Positions 44,724-55,174 of a DNA stretch of 64,000 nucleotides are shown here, piece by piece (within the stretch, counting starts at the first letter, position 1; each line of letters opens with the position of its first letter). This DNA is from Sediminicola luteus. Lineage in GTDB: Bacteria; Bacteroidota; Bacteroidia; Flavobacteriales; Flavobacteriaceae. The stretch is from contig NZ_KZ300476.1 of assembly GCF_002514735.1 (NCBI RefSeq), positions 663,872 to 727,871 of the forward strand, in the 5' to 3' direction. The translations under genes were made by a program, and so were the position numbers. The notes beneath the pieces are model-generated. The model did not search any database. It was not told the DNA's origin and saw nothing but the letters and a program-made list of their open reading frames with translations.

Positions 44724-45545
44724 TTATTCCCCAATCGCCCCCATTTCAATGCCCTCGGAATACGCTACTTTGATTCCATGGCGATTAAATGCCGATTTGA
44801 TAGCCTTGTTGGCCTGAAAGGTGGCTTCCCAAAAATCGTCTGGATATACATAGGGCCGCACCAATAATTCGATACTATGTGAATCGAAATTTTTGATACC
44901 CACCTCTGGTTTGGGACCTTTTAGTATCTTGGGCACCTCCATTAATTCGTCTATGATGATTTGCTTTATTTTCGGAAAGCTCTCGGCGTAGGGCACATGC
45001 ACACTGAGTTCTAAACGTATCTGGCCCTTGTCGGACAAATTGGTGACCACGGAATCGGTTATCATCGAATTGGGAATATTCAATACCTTATTACCCGGTG
45101 TGATTACCTGGGTACTGAAAATACCGATCTCGCTCACCTTACCGAAATGGTCATCTACCTTGATCCAATCACTGATTTTATAAGGTTTTAAGGTCAAAAT
45201 CAATATACCGGAAGCAAAATTGCCCAGACTACCCTGAAGGGCCATACCAACAGCAAAACCCGCAGCGGCTAAAATAGCCACCAAGCCCGTAAGATCGGCA
45301 CCAAGAATGGTAGCCGCGGCAAACAGAATAGCCCCTTTGAATATGAAACCCATTAAAGAAGTTAGAAAAGGACGTAGGGAATCGGAAAAACCGGTCCGTT
45401 CGAGAACCTTATCGACCCATTTCACGACCTTATTGGATATTTTAAACCCCACCCAAACCACCAAGATCGCAAACAAGATCCGGGGCACATAGGTTATAAA
45501 CTTATCTAGGGCAAGGTCACTGTATTGGTTTATCAGTTTTTCCAT
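44724..45545 (-). CDS. Small-conductance mechanosensitive channel (MscS family)
   Basis: MscS opens under membrane tension to release solutes after osmotic downshock. From the ATG at 45545 the protein is 273 residues with three membrane helices. The pore helix is GFAVGMALQGSLGNFASGILILTLKPYKISDWIKVDD, followed by the beta domain and the vestibule. The C-terminal part VGIKNFDSHSIELLVRPYV is typical of short MscS proteins. It is the next gene on the same strand after the Lrp regulator gene. Confidence 0.93.
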   Translation of the reverse strand: MEKLINQYSDLALDKFITYVPRILFAILVVWVGFKISNKVVKWVDKVLERTGFSDSLRPFLTSLMGFIFKGAILFAAATILGADLTGLVAILAAAGFAVGMALQGSLGNFASGILILTLKPYKISDWIKVDDHFGKVSEIGIFSTQVITPGNKVLNIPNSMITDSVVTNLSDKGQIRLELSVHVPYAESFPKIKQIIIDELMEVPKILKGPKPEVGIKNFDSHSIELLVRPYVYPDDFWEATFQANKAIKSAFNRHGIKVAYSEGIEMGAIGE

Positions 45546-45603
45546 AACATTTGAATGGCATTTGGTATTCCAAGGTAACAAAACCAAATTGAAAAAACAC
45601 TAG

Positions 45604-46047
45604 CTAAACCTTTGTTTTCACCTTGGCATTGGAAATCACCTCCGATAAAATAATATGGGTACGTACCTCACCATAAGTAATCAGTACATCGATAAACTTT
45701 TCCATATGTAATTGATCCTTAAAAACCACTTCCATAATTATATTCTCATTACCCGTAATACGATAGCAGTTCTGCACTTCGTTAAAGCTTTTCACTTTGG
45801 TTAAAAAAGGCTTTAATTTCCCCACAAAGGCCCGTAGCATGACCACTGCCTTTAACTGATAACCCGATTTGAGATATGATATCTTGGCATGATACCCTTC
45901 TATCAACTGCATTTCCTCCAACTTCTTTACGCGATCGGCCACGGCCGGAGGCGTTAACCCGATTTCCTTGGCCATTTCGACAAAGGAGATCCGGGCATTT
46001 TGCTGCAACATTTCCAGGATTCGGGTGTTAAGGGCATCCAACTTCAT
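45604..46047 (-). CDS. Lrp/AsnC-family transcriptional regulator
   Basis: From the ATG at 46047 (the longer frame starts with TTG) the 147-residue protein starts MKLDALNTRILEMLQQNARISFVEMAKEIGLTPPAVADRVKKLEE, an Lrp helix-turn-helix. A C-terminal RAM ligand-binding domain follows. It diverges from the gene at 46165 and precedes MscS. Amino-acid sensing and control of neighbouring genes is likely by family, but not shown here. Confidence 0.9.
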   Translation of the reverse strand: MKLDALNTRILEMLQQNARISFVEMAKEIGLTPPAVADRVKKLEEMQLIEGYHAKISYLKSGYQLKAVVMLRAFVGKLKPFLTKVKSFNEVQNCYRITGNENIIMEVVFKDQLHMEKFIDVLITYGEVRTHIILSEVISNAKVKTKV

Positions 46048-46164
46048 TTTATTAAGCAATAAGACATATTTACCTTGTAAAAATAATCATTTTAACCATA
46101 ATGGCATTTTTAACAAACCTATAAACCAATAGCTGTTCGTATTTTTATAAAAAATTGCAACCCT

Positions 46165-46551
46165 ATGTCGTATAGGCCATTAAGTGAACATTCGGTTTTT
46201 AAAAAGGCCCTGGAACTTTACCAAACCAGCCGTGCGTTGGTGTCTTATATTTCGCATAATAAAGATGTAATGGCCCTGTACCACAGCAATAGCCATCGCG
46301 ATCATATTGCCGATGCGCTTTTGACCGATGCTACGCTGATCCCCGAAAAATTGGCCTTGGCAGCCACTGCCGAAAATCCGTTGGAGAAGCAATCGACCCT
46401 TTCCATGATCAAGATCATGACCCGAAACCTACAATCGTATTGTAACGGTCTCGAACAAGACGGGGTAAAGGAAAAAGAGTACCTGAATTTACTGCGTACG
46501 GAAATACAGCACTTCCGCTCCGCATTTAAATCGTGGCGTAAAGCGCTATAA
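46165..46551 (+). CDS. Small helical protein of unknown function
   Basis: The 128-residue soluble product is predicted as a four-helix bundle (SVFKKALELYQTSRALVSYISHN, HRDHIADALLTDATLIPEKLALAATA, TLSMIKIMTRNLQSYCNGLE, EYLNLLRTEIQHFRSAFKSWRKAL). The fold recalls the 23S rRNA intervening-sequence family, but the match is loose. It converges with icmF with 6 nt between stops. Confidence 0.5.
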   Translation: MSYRPLSEHSVFKKALELYQTSRALVSYISHNKDVMALYHSNSHRDHIADALLTDATLIPEKLALAATAENPLEKQSTLSMIKIMTRNLQSYCNGLEQDGVKEKEYLNLLRTEIQHFRSAFKSWRKAL

Positions 46552-46557
46552 GTCCCT

Positions 46558-49500
46558 TTACATATTTCTACGGTACTGCCCGCCGACCCTGAACAAAGCT
46601 TGGGTCATTTGGCCCAAAGAAGCCGTTTTGGCCACTTCCATCAGTTTTTCGAACAGATTCCCATTTTGGGTGGCTACCGTTTGTAACTCCTTTAAATTAT
46701 TTTCCATGGCCGAAGCATTGGCCTTATGAAGGTTCTCCAGGGTTTTGATCTGACCAAGTTTTTCGTCCTCCGTGGCCCGAATGACCTCTTGGGGAAGAAC
46801 GGTGGGGCTACCCTTGGAACTCAAAAAGGTATTTACCCCGATAATCGGGAATTCGCCCGTATGTTTTAAGGTTTCATAATACAGACTTTCTTCTTGGATC
46901 TTGGATCGTTGGTACATGGTCTCCATGGCCCCCAATACACCACCTCTCTCGGTAAGCCTATCGAACTCGACCAATACCGCCTCTTCTACCAAATCGGTAA
47001 GCTCCTCAATAATGAATGCCCCCTGTAACGGGTTTTCGTTTTTGGCCAAGCCCAACTCTTTATTGATGATCAACTGAATGGCCATGGCCCGCCTTACCGA
47101 TTCTTCGGTCGGAGTGGTAATCGCTTCATCATAGGCATTGGTATGCAGCGAATTACAGTTGTCGTAAATCGCATAAAGGGCCTGTAAGGTCGTCCTGATA
47201 TCGTTAAAATCGATTTCCTGGGCATGCAAACTCCTACCCGAGGTCTGAATATGGTATTTGAGCATTTGCGCCCGGGGTCCGGCACCATATTTAAGTTTCA
47301 TGGCCTTGGCCCAAATCTTACGGGCCACCCTACCGATTACCGCATATTCGGGATCGATACCGTTTGAAAAGAAAAACGACAGGTTTGGCCCGAACTTATC
47401 GATATCCATACCCCTACTTAAATAATACTCTACATAGGTAAAGCCATTGGCCAAAGTGAAGGCCAATTGGGTTATGGGATTGGCCCCGGCCTCGGCAATA
47501 TGATAACCCGAAATGGAAACGGAATAAAAATTCCGTACCGCATTTTCAATAAAGTACTCCTGTACATCGCCCATGAGTCGAAGAGCGAATTCGGTTGAAA
47601 AGATACAGGTGTTCTGTGCCTGGTCTTCCTTTAAAATATCGGCCTGTACCGTACCCCTAACTTGGGTAAGTGTCTTGGCCTTAATGTCGTCGTATATGGG
47701 TTGTGGCAACACCTGGTTGCCGGTAACCCCCAGCAACAACAATCCTAGTCCGTCGTTGCCTTCGGGCAATTCACCGGCATATTGGGGGCGTGCCACACCT
47801 TTATCGGCATAAATGGCCTCGATTTTCGAAGTCACCTCATTTTCAAGCCCCTTTTCTCTGATATACTTTTCACAATTTTGATCTATGGCGGCATTCATAA
47901 AAAAGGCCAACAACATAGGTGCCGGACCATTTATGGTCATACTTACCGAGGTGGTAGGATTACTGAGATCAAAACCGGAATAGAGTTTTTTGGCATCGTC
48001 GAGACAACAGATACTTACCCCGGCATTACCGATCTTACCATAAATATCGGGCCTATGATCGGGATCGTTACCGTAGAGAGTAACCGAATCGAAGGCCGTG
48101 GAAAGACGCTTGGCGGGCATACCCAAACTTACATAATGAAACCGTCGGTTGGTACGTTCCGGACCGCCTTCCCCAGCGAACATACGGGTAGGATCTTCGT
48201 TGGTGCGTTTAAACGGATACAAGCCCGCGGCATATGGGAAATTCCCCGGTACATTTTCTTGTAGGTTCCATCGCAACACATCGCCCCAAGCCGAATATTT
48301 AGGCAAGGCTATTTTAGGAATGTCGAGTTGTGAAAGGGATTTGGTATGGGTCTCGATACGTATCTCTTTGTCACGTACTTTAAAACTGTAAACAGGATCT
48401 TTATAACGCGATTTTACCGACTGCCAGCCCAATATAACATCCCAATTATGTGCATCTAGATCTTTTTTGAGCGTATTGAACTCGGCTATCAAAAGATCGA
48501 TTATATCGGTTTTTCCCATGGTCTGGGCCACTTCGTTTAATCGGGCCTCTTCCAAGCCTTGGGACGATAGGTAAGTATCCTCCGTTTTGGCTTCCAATAT
48601 GGTATGTATGCTTTTTGACAACCCATACAGTTTTTGGGCCACGGCCACCTGTTGGGCCACTTGGGTATCGTAACCCCTGTTGTTTTCCGAAATTTCGGAA
48701 AGATAGCGCGTACGTGCTGGCGGAATCACATAATTCTTGGTCCCGTCTTCAATGTTCAACTCCAATTTCGAGCCCCAATCCGAAGCCGTTTTGTCGTCCA
48801 AGGTCTGCATAACCGCCTGATACAAACGGTTCATTCCAGGATCATTGAATTGGGAAGCCATGGTTCCGAAAATGGGCAGCTGCTCGGCAGGGGTATCCCA
48901 GAGGTCATTATTGCGCATGTACTGCTTCTTTACATCGCGCAAGGCATCTTGGGCACCTCTTTTATCGAATTTATTGATGGCCACCAAATCCGCAAAATCG
49001 AGCATATCGATTTTTTCGAGCTGGGTGGCCGCCCCAAACTCAGGTGTCATAACATATAAAGAAAGATCCGAATGTTCGATGATCTCGGTATCGGACTGGC
49101 CAATTCCTGAGGTTTCGAGAATGATTAGGTCAAAATCGGCCGCCTTTAACACTTGAACCGCCTCGGCTATATGCTGGCTCAAGGCCAGATTACTTTGACG
49201 TGTGGCCAAAGAACGCATATACACCCTTTCGTCGTCAATGGCATTCATACGGATGCGATCACCCAATAAAGCCCCACCTGTTTTGCGTTTCGAGGGGTCT
49301 ACCGAGATCAATCCGATATGGCGCTCGGGAAAATCCAACAAAAACCTACGGACCAGCTCATCGACCAAACTCGACTTACCTGCCCCACCGGTGCCCGTTA
49401 TTCCCATTACGGGGATGTCGGATGAAATAGCCCCTGTATCGAATAGGGCCTCAAATTCGTCGTGCCGATTCTCGGCCAAACTTATCATTCGGGCAATACT

Positions 49501-50004
49501 ATCTATACGCTTCTCTTTTAAGGCCTTCATTACTGCCGATTTTTCGGAAAAAGGCATGGCAGGTACCGCAAAATCGCTTTGGGCCACCAAATCGTTGATC
49601 ATGCCCTGAAGCCCCAATTGCCGGCCATCGTCGGGGGAATAGATCCGGGTAATGCCATAGACCATTAACTCCTTAATCTCTTCCGGCAAGATGACCCCGC
49701 CTCCGCCGCCAAAAATCTTGATATGCCCGGCCCCATGTTCTTGAAGCAGATCGTACATATATTTAAAGTATTCCATATGGCCACCCTGATACGAGGTAAG
49801 GGCAATGGCATTGGCATCTTCCTGAATGGCACAATGCACCACTTCGGCCACCGACCTATCATGTCCCAAATGAATTACCTCGACCCCTGTGGCCTGGATA
49901 ATACGACGCATAATATTAATGGACGCATCGTGACCATCGAACAAGGAAGCGGCGGTTACAATTCGAATTTTATGGATAGGTATATAGGCTTTCTGTTTTT
50001 GCAT
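46558..50004 (-). CDS. icmF: Fused isobutyryl-CoA mutase (IcmF)
   Basis: IcmF interconverts isobutyryl-CoA and butyryl-CoA with adenosylcobalamin and contains its own G-protein chaperone. The 1148-residue protein shows all three parts. The N-terminal B12 domain has DGHDASI (lower-ligand His25). The MeaI-like G domain has GTGGAGKS at 204-211 and [20 protein letters not shown]. The C-terminal mutase barrel has [17 protein letters not shown] and [18 protein letters not shown]-like sequence. Classic methylmalonyl-CoA mutase has separate subunits, so IcmF is preferred. Confidence 0.93.
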   Translation of the reverse strand: MQKQKAYIPIHKIRIVTAASLFDGHDASINIMRRIIQATGVEVIHLGHDRSVAEVVHCAIQEDANAIALTSYQGGHMEYFKYMYDLLQEHGAGHIKIFGGGGGVILPEEIKELMVYGITRIYSPDDGRQLGLQGMINDLVAQSDFAVPAMPFSEKSAVMKALKEKRIDSIARMISLAENRHDEFEALFDTGAISSDIPVMGITGTGGAGKSSLVDELVRRFLLDFPERHIGLISVDPSKRKTGGALLGDRIRMNAIDDERVYMRSLATRQSNLALSQHIAEAVQVLKAADFDLIILETSGIGQSDTEIIEHSDLSLYVMTPEFGAATQLEKIDMLDFADLVAINKFDKRGAQDALRDVKKQYMRNNDLWDTPAEQLPIFGTMASQFNDPGMNRLYQAVMQTLDDKTASDWGSKLELNIEDGTKNYVIPPARTRYLSEISENNRGYDTQVAQQVAVAQKLYGLSKSIHTILEAKTEDTYLSSQGLEEARLNEVAQTMGKTDIIDLLIAEFNTLKKDLDAHNWDVILGWQSVKSRYKDPVYSFKVRDKEIRIETHTKSLSQLDIPKIALPKYSAWGDVLRWNLQENVPGNFPYAAGLYPFKRTNEDPTRMFAGEGGPERTNRRFHYVSLGMPAKRLSTAFDSVTLYGNDPDHRPDIYGKIGNAGVSICCLDDAKKLYSGFDLSNPTTSVSMTINGPAPMLLAFFMNAAIDQNCEKYIREKGLENEVTSKIEAIYADKGVARPQYAGELPEGNDGLGLLLLGVTGNQVLPQPIYDDIKAKTLTQVRGTVQADILKEDQAQNTCIFSTEFALRLMGDVQEYFIENAVRNFYSVSISGYHIAEAGANPITQLAFTLANGFTYVEYYLSRGMDIDKFGPNLSFFFSNGIDPEYAVIGRVARKIWAKAMKLKYGAGPRAQMLKYHIQTSGRSLHAQEIDFNDIRTTLQALYAIYDNCNSLHTNAYDEAITTPTEESVRRAMAIQLIINKELGLAKNENPLQGAFIIEELTDLVEEAVLVEFDRLTERGGVLGAMETMYQRSKIQEESLYYETLKHTGEFPIIGVNTFLSSKGSPTVLPQEVIRATEDEKLGQIKTLENLHKANASAMENNLKELQTVATQNGNLFEKLMEVAKTASLGQMTQALFRVGGQYRRNM

Positions 50005-50147
50005 TGCTAACGAAAATGGAAATTACGGGTTGCAATTTACGGAATATCTAAAAAAAAGCAGGATTCACTAATAATTTTCAAAAAGAAAAATCAGTCTTCG
50101 TCCTGAGCTGTACTTTGAAATAACTTAGTTCACCAAAACCTTAAACT

Positions 50148-50996
50148 ATGAGTCGTTTTACCTTTTTGATCCTTTGCCCCGACCAAGTAGGCATTATCGC
50201 CAAAACCACGGCATTCCTTCACCAGCGAAAGGGCAATATTGTGTATTTGGATCAATATGTAGACCCAGAGGCCCAAATGTTCTTTATGCGATTGGAATGT
50301 GATGGTATAGGTTTATCAAGCGATCAATTAAGAAGCGAATTTAACGAAGCACTGGCCATCCCCTTTCAAATGCAATGGCGTATGGATTCGGACGAAAATC
50401 TACCAAAAATGGCCCTTTTCGTTTCTAAATACGACCACTGTCTCTATGATATTCTAGGGCGCCATGCGGCCGGAGAACTTCAAGTAGAAATTCCGTTTAT
50501 AATAAGTAACCACCCCGATTTGGCCCCTGTCGCGGAACAATTTGGCATTCCCTACCACCATATTCCCGTTACTAAAGACACCAAACCGGAAGCCGAAGCG
50601 GCCCAATTGGCCCTACTTGAGGCCCATAAAATAGACCTGATCGTTCTGGCGCGTTATATGCAGATCGTATCGCCTAAATTGATCGACCGCTACCCCAATA
50701 GGATTATTAACATACATCATTCCTTTTTGCCGGCATTTCCAGGGGCCAAACCCTATCATTCGGCCTATGCCAGGGGCGTAAAGATCATTGGCGCCACAAG
50801 CCATTATGTTACCGAAGACCTCGATGCCGGCCCCATAATCGAACAAGATACGACCCAGGTTTCCCATATACATTCGGTTACCGACTTTATCCGAAAAGGA
50901 CGGGATCTGGAAAAAATCGTTTTGTCTCGGGCCATTAGGCAACATTTGGAAGGCAAGACCATGGTCTACGACAACAAGACCGTGATTTTTCATTAA
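50148..50996 (+). CDS. purU: Formyltetrahydrofolate deformylase
   Basis: PurU hydrolyses 10-formyl-THF to THF and formate, balancing one-carbon units for purine synthesis. The 282-residue protein has an N-terminal ACT domain (FLILCPDQVGIIAKTTAFL). The hydrolase domain carries LARYMQIVSPKLIDRYPNRIINIHHSFLPAFPGAKPYHSAYARGVKIIGATSHYVTEDLDAGPIIEQD, in which the catalytic Asn-His-Asp are seen. It diverges from icmF. Confidence 0.96.
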   Translation: MSRFTFLILCPDQVGIIAKTTAFLHQRKGNIVYLDQYVDPEAQMFFMRLECDGIGLSSDQLRSEFNEALAIPFQMQWRMDSDENLPKMALFVSKYDHCLYDILGRHAAGELQVEIPFIISNHPDLAPVAEQFGIPYHHIPVTKDTKPEAEAAQLALLEAHKIDLIVLARYMQIVSPKLIDRYPNRIINIHHSFLPAFPGAKPYHSAYARGVKIIGATSHYVTEDLDAGPIIEQDTTQVSHIHSVTDFIRKGRDLEKIVLSRAIRQHLEGKTMVYDNKTVIFH

Positions 50997-51029
50997 AAAG
51001 TTTAGAAAACCGGGCCTTAAAGGAACCAC

Positions 51030-51428
51030 TTAGTGTCCGGTTTGTGCCAAGCGATCTTTTACATATTCAATTTGGGTTTTCCCATGGGGTTTGGGTTCAC
51101 CATCTTCACCCAAATTCACCATAACGATGTTGGCCACACGTATTATGCTTTCACGCGTCATTTTGTTACGCACCTCACAATCCAATACCAAGGAGGTCTT
51201 CCCAAATTTTACAGGTTCGATTCCTATTTCCACAATATCTCCTTCTTTGGCCGAACTTTTAAAATCGATTTCAGACATGTACTTGGTCACCACCTTTTTG
51301 TTCTCCAATTGAATGATGCTATAAAGTGCGGCCTCCTCGTCTATCCATGCTAACAATTTACCCCCAAAAAGGGTTCCGTTGGCGTTTAAATCTTCGGGTT
51401 TCACCCATTTTCTGGTATGGAATCTCAT
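51030..51428 (-). CDS. Acyl-CoA thioesterase (YbgC/YciA-type hotdog)
   Basis: The 132-residue protein has a single hotdog domain with LNANGTLFGGKLLAWIDEEAALYSI, whose Asn and Asp are placed as in YciA-type acyl-CoA thioesterases, and VNLGEDGEPKPHGK. It hydrolyses acyl-CoA esters in the cytosol; chain preference is unknown. It converges with purU. Confidence 0.88.
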   Translation of the reverse strand: MRFHTRKWVKPEDLNANGTLFGGKLLAWIDEEAALYSIIQLENKKVVTKYMSEIDFKSSAKEGDIVEIGIEPVKFGKTSLVLDCEVRNKMTRESIIRVANIVMVNLGEDGEPKPHGKTQIEYVKDRLAQTGH

Positions 51429-51449
51429 ATACTATGCTTTTGGGTTGAT

Positions 51450-51611
51450 TGAACTCATTTAGACCTTTTCAATTTGCTAAAAAATTGCTGTTTTCAACTC
51501 TGCTCTCGCCTTTTTCTCCTTCCGTAGCCCTGCTATGCAACTCAAAAAAGCCATTATCAGTGCAGAAAACATCTAATTTTCACTTAAACTCAAAATGTCT
51601 AAATGAGTTCA
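51450..51611. repeat. 162-bp palindromic element, copy A
   Basis: The ends TGAACTCATTTAGA (51450-51463) and TCTAAATGAGTTCA (51598-51611) are perfect 14-bp inverted repeats. Inside are CTAAAAAATTG (51477, offset 27), CCGTAGC (51522, offset 72) and GCTATGC (51532, offset 82). Element B at 55175 has the same motifs at offsets 26, 72 and 83 but different ends. It fills most of this 349-nt gap, with nothing else seen. A MITE-like or structured-RNA element is possible. Confidence 0.6.
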
Positions 51612-51742
51612 TAGTAAAATTAATTCCAAAAGCCATATTCACACCAATTTATCGGGTGGTTTTGCCAATACTACCATAAGCCCGCTTTATACTTTATAGG
51701 CCCACAAAACCAAGCCCTAAAATCTATTAATCATCAAAAATG

Positions 51743-51750
51743 TACATTTG
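51743..51750 (+). promoter_or_regulatory. -7 element of the DUF4197 gene
   Basis: TACATTTG matches TAnnTTTG, 27 nt before the ATG at 51778. No clear -33 TTG was seen. Confidence 0.55.
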
Positions 51751-51777
51751 TGGCACTAAACATTAATTACCTAGACC

Positions 51778-52488
51778 ATGTTCCGTAAAAGTTTACTGTT
51801 TTTCGCATTACTTACCCTTGCCAGCTGTGGCGAACTTCAAACCGTATTGGATTCTCTACCGCAAGGTACCACTTTAGGCAATGACCAAATTGCCCAAGGA
51901 TTAAAACAAGCCTTGGATAAAGGGATAGACGAACAAGTAAGCCGCCTAACCCAAAAAGACGGCTTCTACACCAACCAGCTGGTTAAAATCGGATTGCCCG
52001 ATGAATTAAAGACCGTAGACCAGACCCTCCGTAAAATCGGCCTGGGCAAATTGGCCGATGAAGGTATAAAAGCCTTGAACCGTACGGCCGAAAACGCAGT
52101 TAAAGAAGCTACCCCGATTTTTATAAATGCCGTTTCCGAAATCAGCTTCAACGATGCGAAAACCATCTTATTGGGCAATCAAGATGCTGCCACCCAATAC
52201 CTGAAAGGGAAAACTACCCAACCCTTGTACGCCAAATTCCATCCGGTAATAAACGATTCCTTTAAGAAAGTGGGAGCGGATCAAGTATGGAGTAACCTAA
52301 TCCAGAAATACAACACCATTCCTCTGGTTGAAAAAGTCAACCCAGACCTTACCGATTATGTCACCCAGGAAGCCTTGGAGGGAGTGTTTACTATGATCGC
52401 CGTTGAAGAAAAAGAGATCCGCACCAAAGTCTCGGCCCGTACTACCCAAGTCTTACAACAGGTCTTTGCTATGCAAGACGGTCATTAA
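51778..52488 (+). CDS. DUF4197 domain lipoprotein
   Basis: The 236-residue protein has a lipoprotein signal (LTLASC, cysteine at residue 17) and a DUF4197 helical domain: GLKQALDKGIDEQVSRL, SFNDAKTILLGNQDAATQYLKGKT, and ALEGVFTMIAVEEKEIRT. The family is common in proteobacteria and Bacteroidota and has no known activity. It is transcribed alone from a TACATTTG promoter. Confidence 0.88.
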   Translation: MFRKSLLFFALLTLASCGELQTVLDSLPQGTTLGNDQIAQGLKQALDKGIDEQVSRLTQKDGFYTNQLVKIGLPDELKTVDQTLRKIGLGKLADEGIKALNRTAENAVKEATPIFINAVSEISFNDAKTILLGNQDAATQYLKGKTTQPLYAKFHPVINDSFKKVGADQVWSNLIQKYNTIPLVEKVNPDLTDYVTQEALEGVFTMIAVEEKEIRTKVSARTTQVLQQVFAMQDGH

Positions 52489-52694
52489 CCCAAAACCATT
52501 TTTCATTATAGAAATGGAAACCACCCTAAATCCTATGGCTTTATTTACCCCAAGAAGTAATACAACCCGTTATACTCGACGCAAATCAAGTTAAAGGAAT
52601 GTGAAATTTTCAAAAATAAAACACAAATCTTAATTTTTAGACACCTATAGCTACGATTAAATAGCTTTCGTCTAAAACTTTACAATAAAAAACG

Positions 52695-52702
52695 TAAATT
52701 TG
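52695..52702 (+). promoter_or_regulatory. -7 element of an orphan transcript
   Basis: TAAATTTG matches TAnnTTTG in the 392-nt gap between DUF4197 and the TlpA-like gene; a terminator 126 nt on makes a complete short unit. Confidence 0.5.
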
Positions 52703-52707
52703 CGTTA

Positions 52708-52861
52708 TTCATTTGTGGGAATAGGAACATAACGTATTCCTAATCTTTAATTAACCTCGACAACGGGTTATTATACGAATTTTGACCACAATTATTTGAG
52801 TTAGTAAATTTTGAGTTAGTTGTTTGGAAAACCGGTGGGAGCACCGGTTTTCTTTTTTTTA
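52708..52861 (+). ncRNA. Candidate small RNA, about 150 nt
   Basis: Between a TAAATTTG promoter box and a strong terminator there is no plausible frame. The 5' part can fold as GGAATA/TATTCC (52718 and 52735). A direct repeat TTTGAGTTAG occurs twice near 52794 and 52810. The unit has its own start and end signals, and no known RNA family was recognised. The rest of the gap (52489-52694) shows nothing else. Confidence 0.45.
52828..52860 (+). terminator. Terminator of the orphan transcript
   Basis: AAAACCGGTG (52828-52837) pairs with CACCGGTTTT (52842-52851) around GGAG, followed by T-runs on the plus strand only. It does not serve the converging minus-strand gene. Confidence 0.9.
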
Positions 52862-52880
52862 TACACTTAACTTTACCCAC

Positions 52881-54266
52881 TTACATTTCCAAACCATCGA
52901 AAACATCCCTGATTTCTGCAGAGGAAGGCCGGGGGGCATTGGAATTTATGATATTGCCTTCGGTATCGATTAGAATAAAGCGTGGAATACCCATGATTTT
53001 GTAATTCTTCACAAAGTCGGATTCAAAGGCATTAGGAGCGAACAACTGCACACCTTTCAAATCTTTGTCAGCCACCATATCACGCCATTTGCCATGTGAT
53101 TTGGCCACATCTACCGAAATACTTACGAATTCGATATTCTTGGCATGATAATCCGTTTCCAATTTTTTAAGGGCCGGAATCTCACGAATACAAGGACCAC
53201 ACCAGGTAGCCCATACATCTATATACACATAACGCCCTTTTAAATCGTCCAACGAAGTCTTGCCCCCTTTAAAGTTTTCATAATCCACAAATTTTGGAGA
53301 AGGCTTACCGGCCGATACTTTTTCCAATTCGGTGTAAGATTGGGTGATTTTAGCCAAATACAAACTATCGGTAACAAGGTTTGCATAGGTATCATAATAG
53401 GTCTTCAAGTCTCCGGTATAAGTAATTTCGTAACGAGCCTTATTATAAATCAACGCATTACGAATCGTATCGTTCTTCACAAGCCCTAATACTTCTAGTC
53501 CGGCCAGGGCATAATCCTGGGTCGAATCTTTTTCCATCATGGTATTGACCTCTTCATTATAGTGATCTTCCAATAATCGTCTATACATGGCCGAAAAGTA
53601 ATAATCATCCACACGGCCCATATCCATATCGGTTGTAGGATCGAACCAATTCTCTGAAACCTTAAAATCGGGCTTTTTGGCATAATGGGCATGGTAACGC
53701 GGGTACCTTTTCAAATACATCATGGTGGTATACCCTATATTCTTTTTCTCCAAACCCCTAAAAGTATCGGACACCTTACTGGAATCTAGTAGCCCGATAA
53801 AAGCATCTTCTATGGCATTTATCTTTCGCAAATAGGCCTCTTCTTCCAATTTATATATACTTGGCCCTTCCCCCCTAAGTCTTACTCCAAGGGTCGCCTT
53901 ATCTTGTATATACTGATTTATATGGGCCGTGTTTCCACTAAATTCAATACTGGCATCGAAATTATCCAACTTATAATTTAATTCCAATACATCGCCATTT
54001 TCTAAATAAACACTAAAGGTATTCTTACCATCACGAATCCCATATATTCCCGAAACTTGTATAGTATCAGTGAATTGCCCTAGGGAATCTACCTCGAGTT
54101 CTTTTTCGTAACGCCACATTTTATCGGAAATAGTCACAGTGCCTTCGGTCTTACCCAAAATTTTTCCGGTAACCACCGCATATGGCTGCTTTCTATTCTC
54201 TTCTTGATGACAAGAGAACATGAATAACACTAGTACTGATACGACGAGAAGTTGGATTGGTTTCAT
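52881..54266 (-). CDS. TlpA-like thioredoxin-fold lipoprotein with DUF4369 domain
   Basis: The 461-residue protein has a lipoprotein signal (LFMFSC, cysteine at residue 19) and an N-terminal DUF4369 domain (VVTGKILGKTEGTVTISD). A helical middle follows, then a C-terminal TlpA/thioredoxin domain with WATWCGPCIREIPALKKLE. The CGPC pair is a reducing active site. Such proteins probably keep exported or surface proteins reduced. It is transcribed alone. Confidence 0.9.
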   Translation of the reverse strand: MKPIQLLVVSVLVLFMFSCHQEENRKQPYAVVTGKILGKTEGTVTISDKMWRYEKELEVDSLGQFTDTIQVSGIYGIRDGKNTFSVYLENGDVLELNYKLDNFDASIEFSGNTAHINQYIQDKATLGVRLRGEGPSIYKLEEEAYLRKINAIEDAFIGLLDSSKVSDTFRGLEKKNIGYTTMMYLKRYPRYHAHYAKKPDFKVSENWFDPTTDMDMGRVDDYYFSAMYRRLLEDHYNEEVNTMMEKDSTQDYALAGLEVLGLVKNDTIRNALIYNKARYEITYTGDLKTYYDTYANLVTDSLYLAKITQSYTELEKVSAGKPSPKFVDYENFKGGKTSLDDLKGRYVYIDVWATWCGPCIREIPALKKLETDYHAKNIEFVSISVDVAKSHGKWRDMVADKDLKGVQLFAPNAFESDFVKNYKIMGIPRFILIDTEGNIINSNAPRPSSAEIRDVFDGLEM

Positions 54267-54317
54267 ATAAATAAATTGTAAATTAACCCAGGGATAAGAT
54301 GGGTTTTAGATTGAACA

Positions 54318-55103
54318 TTAAGATGGGCGAACCCCTAAATATTCCAATACCTGGGTATTGAAAACAGTGGGTTGTTCTACATTAACCACATGACCACATT
54401 CTGGCACCACGAACAATTCGGAAAAACGATGCGATTTGGCTACTTTTTCTATAGAAGGCAAGAAAAGATAATCTTCGCTACCCATTACATATAAGGTAGG
54501 TATTTTGATATCGGCTCCCCGAAAAAATCGTAACAACGGATTAATTTCTGAGGTAAGCTTAAACCAGCGGATAAACTCTTTTTGATACAACTTCTTGGCT
54601 TCCCTAACGAATAAGGACCTCGACTCTTTATGGTTCTTGTTGGGCATGATCACAAATGCAAAGAACTTATACAACCACAAATAAGGTACCAGTGACTTAA
54701 AGATAACCCCTAGGCGCATCAAAACCTGGGAACGGAAATTCAACTTTAAGATAGCCCCGCCCATAACCATTTTATCTACCCGGTGTTTGTGCTTTTCGGC
54801 TAGGTTACGAATTAAAATGGTTCCCAAAGATATCCCGATAAAATGCGATTTTTCGATTTTTTCATGGTCTATTACCTCAACGATATCGTCGGTAATGGAA
54901 TCGAAGGTGTACTTATCGGCAAAGGCATCACGCAAATGGGTTTTGGAATCGCCGTGCCCCCTAAGATCAAGGAGCAACACATTGAAGTGTTTTCGAAACT
55001 CACGTACCTGTTTATACCAAATAGCACTGCTACCCCCTGCCCCATGGACAAAAGTGACCCATTTTTTAGCTTGGGCATGCCTATATATGGTATAATTAAG
55101 CAA
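54318..55103 (-). CDS. Alpha/beta-hydrolase, TTG start
   Basis: The 261-residue cytosolic protein has the alpha/beta-hydrolase core: oxyanion segment FVHGAGGSS, nucleophile elbow GISLG (Ser92), acid MGSEDYLF and base ECGHVVN. Substrate is unknown. The only possible start is the TTG at 55103: an in-frame stop lies just upstream and a full promoter ends 21 nt before it, giving a leader of about 15 nt. Confidence 0.85.
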   Translation of the reverse strand: MLNYTIYRHAQAKKWVTFVHGAGGSSAIWYKQVREFRKHFNVLLLDLRGHGDSKTHLRDAFADKYTFDSITDDIVEVIDHEKIEKSHFIGISLGTILIRNLAEKHKHRVDKMVMGGAILKLNFRSQVLMRLGVIFKSLVPYLWLYKFFAFVIMPNKNHKESRSLFVREAKKLYQKEFIRWFKLTSEINPLLRFFRGADIKIPTLYVMGSEDYLFLPSIEKVAKSHRFSELFVVPECGHVVNVEQPTVFNTQVLEYLGVRPS

Positions 55104-55124
55104 GTACTGTTCGTTTTATCGAGG

Positions 55125-55153
55125 CAAATGTAGTTTTTTTTAGTGAGAGACAA
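55125..55153 (-). promoter_or_regulatory. Promoter of the hydrolase gene, TTG-N18-TACATTTG
   Basis: On the minus strand TTG (55153-55151) is 18 nt from TACATTTG (55132-55125). It starts only 22 nt before element B's left end and fixes the TTG start of the hydrolase. Confidence 0.75.
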
Positions 55154-55174
55154 ATAGAAGGCAAGTGTTAAGTA

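Noticed and set aside
50997-51060. Possible terminator pairing AAACCGG/CCGGTTT after purU
   Set aside because: The loop is about 24 nt and the right arm is inside the thioesterase coding end; too weak to call.
51449-51679. A 76-codon plus-strand frame in the 51.4 kb gap
   Set aside because: It lies across palindromic element A and has no coding character.
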